DNA of 39,233 nt, from contig NW_019091736.1 in NCBI RefSeq assembly GCF_001949145.1, positions 14,705-53,937 of the forward strand, read 5' to 3'. The notes beneath the pieces are model-generated. The model made no database searches. It was given only the letters and a program-made list of their open reading frames with translations, and was not told the DNA's origin. Origin of the DNA: Acanthaster planci (lineage: Eukaryota > Echinodermata > Asteroidea > Valvatida > Acanthasteridae). Below, piece by piece: positions 32,783 to 39,233 of the stretch; the first letter of the stretch is position 1, and every line of letters begins with the position of its first letter. Made by a program: the position numbers and the translations under genes.

Positions 32783-32905
32783 TGACAGCGACGCGTCGTG
32801 TATCGTGTCGTGCGTCGCGTCGTGCTTCAGGCGATGCAATGCACGGAACGACGCACGACGTTGCCCGTTGTGCGTCGTCCGTCATGTGTCGCCCGTCGTC
32901 CGTTT
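32783..32905. repeat. CG-rich low-complexity CGTCGTG stretch
   Basis: A run dominated by GTCGTG, GCGTCG and CGTCCGTC words, strongly CpG-rich compared with the AT-rich surroundings. It ends in a T-rich tract. No promoter or exon was identified, although the 112-codon frame 32733-33071 passes through it. Confidence 0.7.
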
Positions 32906-33573
32906 TTTTCTTTGTCTCGATTGCGCCGTGGTATTTTTAACTTTGACCCTTGATCGTTTCACATGTCCATGTACTTGTTCGATCGATCCATCGTGCCTGA
33001 CTCTCCTTGAAAGACAAAATATTATCCTTTCATTTTTAAAGACTGACATCGGTAAAGTAACGTTTATATGAAATATACCTTTTTGTTACATCGATAACTT
33101 AGTTACTCTAGACGTAACTTTACTCGTTAACGGCCTGACGTTAAGTCTATAGCCTATGTAATATTTCTGTCTGTCCCTGCACGATATCCCACAGAACTGA
33201 ATGTAAATAATAAATTGTTTACAATGCTTGATTCCTCAATAGTTTTCATAATAGACGAACTGATTCAACATTATTTTGAGGGCGGGTATACCTATGATGA
33301 AACCTGCTGTATACTCCAAATTAGACATGACTTGAGTTGCAGGTAGGCTCACAGAAGTCTTTTAAATGTTAGCCCCATAGATAATGCTGATGGGCTGGAC
33401 AACCTGTGCTCATAGTATCCACCATGGCATATACAGCCACCAAAAACAACACATCACATTTTCTGAAACTTAACCCAAGTGGTAATTGCCTTGGTCCTTG
33501 GATTTACTTCAATCGGGGGCGTTTTCCTGCCCCACGAACGTACGACAATGGCGCCAAGTAGGCCCTACACAAA
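32906..33573. other. No gene seen
   Basis: AT-rich sequence with no open frame above 70 codons apart from the tail of the frame passing through the CG-rich stretch. No motif recognised. Confidence 0.5.
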
Positions 33574-33720
33574 AATATTTCGAGGGAATGATATCAATAT
33601 TTCGAGAGAACAAAAGCAATATATCGAGGGAACGAAATAATACTTCGAAGGAACGAAATAATATTTCGAGGGAACGAAATGATTTCTAGGGAACAAAATA
33701 ACAATTCGAGGGGAAAAAAA
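33574..33720. repeat. 21-22-bp tandem repeat, seven copies
   Basis: AATATTTCGAGGGAACGAAAT-type units start at 33574, 33596, 33618, 33639, 33660, about 33681 and about 33700. The first period is 22 bp, later ones 21 and then 19. The copies differ at one to five positions each. The array explains the repetitive FPRNII-like product in open frames on the minus strand here. Confidence 0.9.
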
Positions 33721-34843
33721 ATCATTGTGCCTTTCCCCTGACTGAGGGGCTCCGTAATATAGTAGCTGAATAGAAAGAGATCGTGACGCTGCCGCGCCAC
33801 CACATGCGCAGTGCATACATATGTACATGTACAGTGTGTAATGCTAAAACGATTACCGTATCTTTCAACTGACGTGACCGGGTGAGCTGGGCAGGCAGTC
33901 GTGATCACGGCTGTGGGTAAGGAAAATTCTCATAAATTTCATCATTTTGAATGTTATAATGTAAATGAACCTCCCTGTCCCATACAAAATTGTATCCCGG
34001 GATACCTCATGATTTTATAGGGGCAAAATCGGTGAAACGGCATAGAAATTTCATACAAACCGAAGTAGGCCTAGCACCACTACTAGCCGACTAGGCCATG
34101 TACACGTAGGCCTACTTCGACATGTTCGAGTTCGAGAACTTGTCAAAGTCACTACGCCTAGCCCAGGTTTGACGTTGTCTTCATTTCATTACCACTGACG
34201 TCCAGGTTCCAAGATTTGTGTACAAAGCGACCACAAATTTGGTTCTAATTTGTTCTTGGTTGACCTTGTTGAAGAAACTAACGTTTCATGTTACAAGTTC
34301 TTCGTGGCCATCTGTCTGGGGGGTTTAGCAATTTCAGAACAAACGAGAGGTCATCTGTCTGTTTGCCAACAGGACAGAAGTCTTTTTCGCATCCCTTTCT
34401 TAAGTTGAACAACCAATCTACTGCACAAACCTGTTGGCGTTAATCTGTTATTATCAGATTATAACCATTTGGATCCAAGGTTTCAAACCAATCAGGCACG
34501 TACTTTAGGATATAAGGTGCTTTGAATGAAATGTAATTTGACTCTTCATCTGATGACGTCATAATAACATCCGCTACATTTTCATTTAGAACACTTCATT
34601 GCCTTGTTATCTGCAACGTTTGAAATCAGTGGGATATGGACCTCAGGAGTTATACAGTTACGGTCAGAGTAAAGCTTTACACGATTCACGATATTGCGTG
34701 CGTACGTGTATAGGGAGTGGAAGACACACTCTTACAGTGCACGCAGTTGCGGTTTGACTGGATAGACCTCTAAGCCCCGAGCCAATTAAAGTCAACCACA
34801 ATCCCCATGTGTGTTGCCGAACACGATACACGAATAAGGAGTT
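33721..34843. other. No gene seen
   Basis: Sequence of moderate GC with scattered 8-12-base palindromes (ACATGTACA near 33825, TGACGTCA at about 34554). No recognised domain or exon. Confidence 0.5.
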
Positions 34844-35140
34844 GGCAAACTGGTGTCAAATTCACGTATTTATCAGCTCATATTCAGCAGGATACATGAA
34901 GAAACACACAATGCCTCACTGACAATATTTCGGTGTCCTGTGTGAGAACAAAACTGTCCGTGATCAAAACAGATTCAACAACTCCCAACGGAAAGGATCA
35001 TCAGTATCGGCCCAGCGGCCGGATGAACCCCCACACATTTAACAAAGCTACATGTATTTGCGTTCGAAGTAGCCACTTCATGAAAACAAAAGCTGACAGA
35101 ATGTTTCCGTAAAATATAAATTTGTACAAAAAAAAGAATA
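34844..35140. repeat. Dispersed 300-bp repeat, copy 1
   Basis: Starts GGCAAACTGGTGTCAAATTC at 34844 and includes CAAAGCTACATGTATTTGCG and GTAAAATATAAA words in the same order as copy 2 at 35763. The two copies stand about 920 bp apart in the same direction and differ by roughly 15-20 percent with small indels. Confidence 0.88.
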
Positions 35141-35762
35141 TACCCAATCCCCAAATACGATTTTGCAAACACTTTGAAATAATTATTTTTCCTAGCTACA
35201 CGATCATGCAAACGGATCTTTTGCGGAAAGCAAACCCCGTAATTTCTTTGAATTTATGGAAACCGTGTCATGCTTGGCAGATTTAATGCAACACTTGGAG
35301 TTTGTTGTCGTCACTGAAATCGTGAAACAATTTTTTTCATTGGACGGGTGACCAACCACCCGATCGACCCTGTGGCTTCAACTGCCAAAAAATACTTTTT
35401 TATTCAGCCGACCATGTCTTCAATTTCCTTAACCCTAACCTTCCCCAACCACACAGAATTAAACAGTAGTAAAGTGCTTAATTCTGTGGGGATAGGTCTG
35501 GTGGGCCCTAACAGCTGGCTTTTGCATTGGGTTCGGCATACCTCAGAAAAACAAAGTCCAACAGCCTCTTTGCACAAAGTCCCATATGGGTGTTTAACAT
35601 TGTGTGAATGGGGAAGGTTAGGGCCAGCAACCCTTGGGGGGTTAAGGTTAAAAAAATATGATGACCTTCAAAATTGTATGAACAAGGACGTACACTGTAA
35701 TTTTTCACCAAAGTTGTTTCTTACCCATCTGACCTAACCTGACGATAAACAACCAAGTGGTC
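35141..35762. other. Region between the two repeat copies, with a fold-back
   Basis: A 129-codon open frame (35348-35737, +) has no recognised domain. It overlaps a fold-back: CCCTAACCTTCCCCA near 35432 and its inverted counterpart TGGGGAAGGTTAGGG at about 35610-35623. A second small stem ACAGAATTAA / TTAATTCTGT lies near 35454 and 35479. This structure makes the open frame doubtful. Confidence 0.45.
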
Positions 35763-36070
35763 GGCAAACTGGTGTCAAATTCACTTATTTACCAGCCCAT
35801 ATTCAGTGCGATCCACGAAAACACACACAGCCTAAAAGGAAGTGTTCATGTGTCCTGTGTGAGACTGAGAACAAACATCTGTAAAACTGTCAGTGATCAA
35901 AGCAAATGAATTAATGACTCCCAATGAACAGGATCGTGAGTAGCAACCCAGCGGCCAGATAAACCCCCTTACATTTGACAAAGCTACATGTATTTGCGTT
36001 GGAAGTATCCACTTCACAGAAAGCTGGCAGAATACTTCTGTAAAATATAAACTTGTATGAGAAAAAATAT
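35763..36070. repeat. Dispersed 300-bp repeat, copy 2
   Basis: Direct copy of 34844-35140. The shared order is GGCAAACTGGTGTCAAATTC, TCCTGTGTGAGA, a GTGATCAAA word, CCCAGCGGCC, CAAAGCTACATGTATTTGCG and GTAAAATATAAA. Both copies plus the DNA between could be a retroelement with LTR-like ends, but no TG...CA termini or coding parts were found. Confidence 0.88.
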
Positions 36071-36214
36071 TAAATCCTCATCTTCCCGAGTCTTCTGGAT
36101 AACTGTTTTCGCAAATGATCGGCTTTGCCTGGTTTCTTGTCTGCCTCACAGTCCGGCAAATTTCATGGAAATTGTAAACCTGCTGTCTCACTTCAATGTC
36201 TTTTTTTTACATTT

Positions 36215-36600
36215 ACATCCTCAATCCTCCAAAATCCTCTGATTTTCAACCTGAAAAAATTGCATTCAGCCTCAATCCTCCAAAATCCTCCAAAATTTCT
36301 TGAAAATGTTTTTTGGAGGTCTGCCTGCTGCCTAAATCCTTCAAAATCCTCCAGCAATTCCTGTCATTATGTTGAGGCAGTGCGAATGGCATTCTTGAGG
36401 TGTGCGGTTGATTCAAACGAAATATCGGGCTGAATTTGTGCTTGACTAAGCAAAAACAATACAAGGTCTAATCCACGACCTTCACTCATGGCATCCTTCA
36501 TTATCAGCCATGCACTTTTGCCATTCACCCTCAATCCTCCAAAATCGTCCAAAACCGCCTGAAGGATTTTGGAGGATTGAGGAGGGTTACGGTTAATGTT
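36215..36600. repeat. ATCCTCCAAAATCC repeat block with a terminal hairpin
   Basis: Short words CCTCAATCCTCCAAAATCC recur at about 36219, 36271, 36328 and 36529. At the right end, CCTCAATCCTCCAAAATC (36529-36546) and GATTTTGGAGGATTGAGG (36565-36582) are an 18-bp perfect inverted repeat with an 18-bp spacer, followed by AGGGTTACGGTTAA. Confidence 0.85.
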
Positions 36601-37710
36601 CGCAATACATATTGCCTACCCAGCTACACGTGCATAATCAATTTTAAGTGACATCAGGGCTATGCGGGTACGTAATTGGTCAATCGGTGGTACGGTGGTA
36701 GTCTGTCCATGCCTGTTCCACGTGGCTTGGTCTTACACTGTACCACTGATTTTAGATGAAGGTCCGTGTTCATAGTTAAGCCATCGTACATAGAAGTTGT
36801 GAACTTTTCAAAAATGTACACGCAATTGAGTTTTGTTTTAGAGTCAATAAAATTTCATTACCCGACCAAAATTAAATGCTTTGCCAGGAAATCTGCTTTT
36901 GTCAGGTGGTTCTGACTGGTATGATTTCTCACTTTCCCGCTTGATTTTTTTTTGTTTGGTCTTGCTGATCCAAATAATTATAAATCAATCCACAAAATGG
37001 CAGCAGCACTTTCAGTATCTCAAATATCTCAAATTAAAAGCTTAATTTGAAAAAAAAAATAAACTCCTTCACACAAGGTGGGCGATTAAGTTGAGGATTG
37101 TCCAGCCACAGTCGAACTGAATCAGTTTTGCAATCCGCAACTACGAATATCTTTTTCATTTTTTTCATGGTTTTCTGTGTTTTGTATGTTGCAACCAGAG
37201 ACGGTACTGCATAATTCCCAATATTAATGCCGACAAACTCTTTGTGTTTATTCCATCATAGTGCAATAAACTTCTTTGTACTTTGGAAACTTAGGACAGC
37301 AGAATGGGGGAAATCCAGTGGATAAAATCTGGGCGGTGAAAATTGTAGTGGAATGGCACAGGTGTACAATTTTCGTCAGTGGGCCCTGGAAAAAAAAACT
37401 CCAGGTGCCACAAGCGTATTTTTTTTTACCTTGACCAACATTTTCTTGAAAAGAATGTTAATGCTTGATTTTTCTATCTGCATGTTAGTTGGTTTGATCT
37501 GGCTGAAGAAACGGATGCCTCGGTGTATTAATCATGTACGGAGATGTACTGTATGTTGACCCGCCAGGAAAGTGGCATTGGTATTCCTGAGGATCCTGTA
37601 CAATCCAGATCATTTCGGGGTGGCAGATATCTTTTTCAAAAAAAGATGACCCTTAATCTTGTTTCATGAGATTTCGTGAATCGGTTGTGCCGAATCAAAT
37701 AAAGCCAGCA
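36601..37710. other. No gene seen
   Basis: AT-rich DNA with short open frames only. No motif or repeat recognised. Confidence 0.5.
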
Positions 37711-37713
37711 CTC

Positions 37714-37772
37714 TTAACCCTAACCCTCCTGAATCCTTCACCTGTTGGAGGATTGAGGAGGGTTAGGGTTAA
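37714..37772. repeat. Telomere-like inverted repeat
   Basis: TTAACCCTAACCCTCCT (37714-37730) and AGGAGGGTTAGGGTTAA (37756-37772) are a perfect 17-bp inverted repeat around a 25-bp spacer whose ends also pair (GAATCC/GGATTG). The right half, GGAGGATTGAGGAGGGTTAGGGTTAA, closely resembles the end of the block at about 36571-36596, so both belong to one small repeat family. Confidence 0.85.
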
Positions 37773-38221
37773 TGAACAGACTGCTTGGTAGTGACATTAA
37801 TATCTGCACCATGGGTGCACTGATCGATATCGCTCGTTATTGCACGTTGGACAACTCAGTGTTGTGCATCGTGATCGGATTTTTAAACATCGGTCTCGTG
37901 AATTTAATAGGGGTTTAACACGTACGCCACGATTTTAAAAACATGCCAACATGCATTTATTTACGGTCAACGGAATGCAGTGCCCGTGTACAAGCGTGCA
38001 GCATTTCCTTTCTTCACGTTCACAGGTCAGTGACACCACTTAAGGCATTGCGGGTGCGGTTTACCCAATACACGTTTCCGATGTCGGGCCAACCCTTTTT
38101 AGTGCGTGTATTGAAGACACCCTGCACGATATATCAGGAACGTGTGTTGCAGTAACGTGTGTGTGATCAATGTATCGTGTCATCGCATGAACCTTAAATC
38201 TGGCCTTAACTGTAGGACTCC
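37773..38221. other. No gene seen
   Basis: One 70-codon frame (37943-38155, +) without recognised homology. Nothing else supported. Confidence 0.4.
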
Positions 38222-38490
38222 TGATGACTTCATCATCAGATAAGGTCAATATTCCTCTAAAACACTCCCTTTTCAAGATATCTGCAAGATTTGAACCCGA
38301 TCGGACGTCTACTTCAGGAGATATATAGCCTTAAAGAGTTCAACTTTAATATCACGTGATTTGTCTCATGACGTCATCATCACATAAGGTCAATTTTGCT
38401 CTAAAGCACTCTCTATTCAAGATATCTGCAAGATTTGAACCCAATCGGACATGTACTTCAGGAGATACAGGGCCTTAAAGAGTGTATTTT
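38222..38490. repeat. 144-bp tandem repeat, two full copies
   Basis: TAAGGTCAAT recurs at 38241 and 38385, a 144-bp period. Shared text includes TTCAAGATATCTGCAAGATT, TGAACCC-ATCGGAC, ACTTCAGGAGATA and GGCCTTAAAGAGT. Identity is about 85-90 percent over most of the unit. A weaker partial third copy (CTAAGCACTT...CCAAGATAT...AACCC) is at about 39006-39061. Confidence 0.9.
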
Positions 38491-39233
38491 CCGTTCACAT
38501 CGGTCTGGAACCCTGCTTTATTTGCATAATCATAAATATGCATTGTCACTCTAAAAAGCCAAAATTCTTTGATAATATCTAACATATCAGTAATTGATTG
38601 CGCATTTCACATTTTCTGTGTACAAAATTTAAGAAAAAGGATTGCAGGACCACTATAGATGACATCTGTTGCACTATCTTGAACATTTTGGCGCAAAAAT
38701 GAATTTCACTTTTGATAACTGTGACTAGAAAGTTGTACTGTATGATATACCTTCGAAAGTACTCTGCAAATGACCCCATGAGGAATCTGCAAGCTGAGAG
38801 TCTGATGTTGTCATTGATTTCATCACCCGTCCTGTTTGGGATTCAGGACTTAATACATCCCCGGCCCCATGTAGATCATGTGTCACGCCCTTTTTTAATC
38901 AACCAAAAAGAAGAATCCAAGCAAAATTAGTAACATTTGAAATTTTGATAATGTTGATAAGGTCCGTTATGATTAAGCAATTGTTGATGATATCAACACT
39001 AAATGAGCTCAATATTTGCCTAAGCACTTCCTCTCCAAGATATAAGCAGGGTTTCAACCCAGCACTAACACTGACAGACTAATTCCGTTGAAAACACTTA
39101 ATGGCTTTTACCACTTTTAAACAATAAGCCCACTTCCGGTTTCAACGGAAGGAAGAGTCACGTTATTTGACCTACACGAGATGAATTCAAGATCACATTT
39201 TATCCTGGCACTTGCTGCAAACAGAATATTGCG
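38491..39233. other. Window end, no gene seen
   Basis: AT-rich DNA with only short open frames and the partial repeat copy at about 39006-39061. Confidence 0.5.

Noticed and set aside
35348-35737. 129-codon open frame
   Set aside because: Overlaps a fold-back with CCCTAACC arms and has no domain; the open length is better explained by repeat structure.
1-39233. tRNA, rRNA, CRISPR arrays, bacterial-type operons
   Set aside because: No B-box/cloverleaf, rRNA core or spacer-repeat arrays were seen. The tandem repeats have no unique spacers and the genes are spliced.

Overview
The window is nuclear DNA from an animal. It is AT-rich and mostly non-coding, with spliced coding exons (GT/AG borders, phase 0) separated by kilobases, and with many decayed transposons: a CR1/jockey-like LINE, a DIRS-type tyrosine-recombinase retrotransposon, a BEL/Pao LTR element, TTAA-flanked DNA transposons and a Polinton/Maverick-like remnant. 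This mix and the frequent ACATGTA palindromes suggest an aquatic invertebrate such as an echinoderm, hemichordate, cephalochordate, mollusc or cnidarian. I cannot name the species. No bacterial-type operon, tRNA, rRNA or CRISPR array was found.

Layout. The only gene that looks alive is a Yippee-like (YPEL) zinc-binding protein gene on the + strand. Two coding exons are visible (1238-1346 and 12459-12554), separated by an 11.1-kb intron; the first exons lie upstream of the window. That intron holds most of the first third: an antisense LINE 3' end (about 1955-3135), a GC-rich tandem-repeat block (about 5460-6560), a 557-bp TTAA-flanked MITE (7598-8154) whose relative ends at 357 before the first exon, and a broken DIRS element (about 8880-10900) ending in a hairpin. 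From 12.6 to 18.8 kb there is a probable 3' UTR and then unassigned DNA.

At 18787-20036 a TTAA-flanked transposon with perfect 15-bp terminal inverted repeats carries a THAP-like exon, which suggests the Kolobok superfamily. A 247-bp fold-back element follows at 21945-22191.

The region of greatest interest is about 23230-31620. It holds decayed + strand genes like those of a Polinton/adintovirus-like integrated element: a major-capsid-like frame, a packaging-type P-loop ATPase, a protein with a zinc ribbon, Cys/His repeats and an HNH end, and several small coiled-coil or membrane-type genes. All carry stop codons or frameshifts. A 5'-truncated BEL/Pao retrotransposon (27993 to about 30957, minus strand) sits inside it.

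The last 7.5 kb (31.8-39.2 kb) is repeat-rich with no recognised gene: tandem arrays of 21-22, about 144 and about 250 bp, a duplicated 300-bp block, and small inverted repeats with telomere-like CCCTAA/TTAGGG ends.
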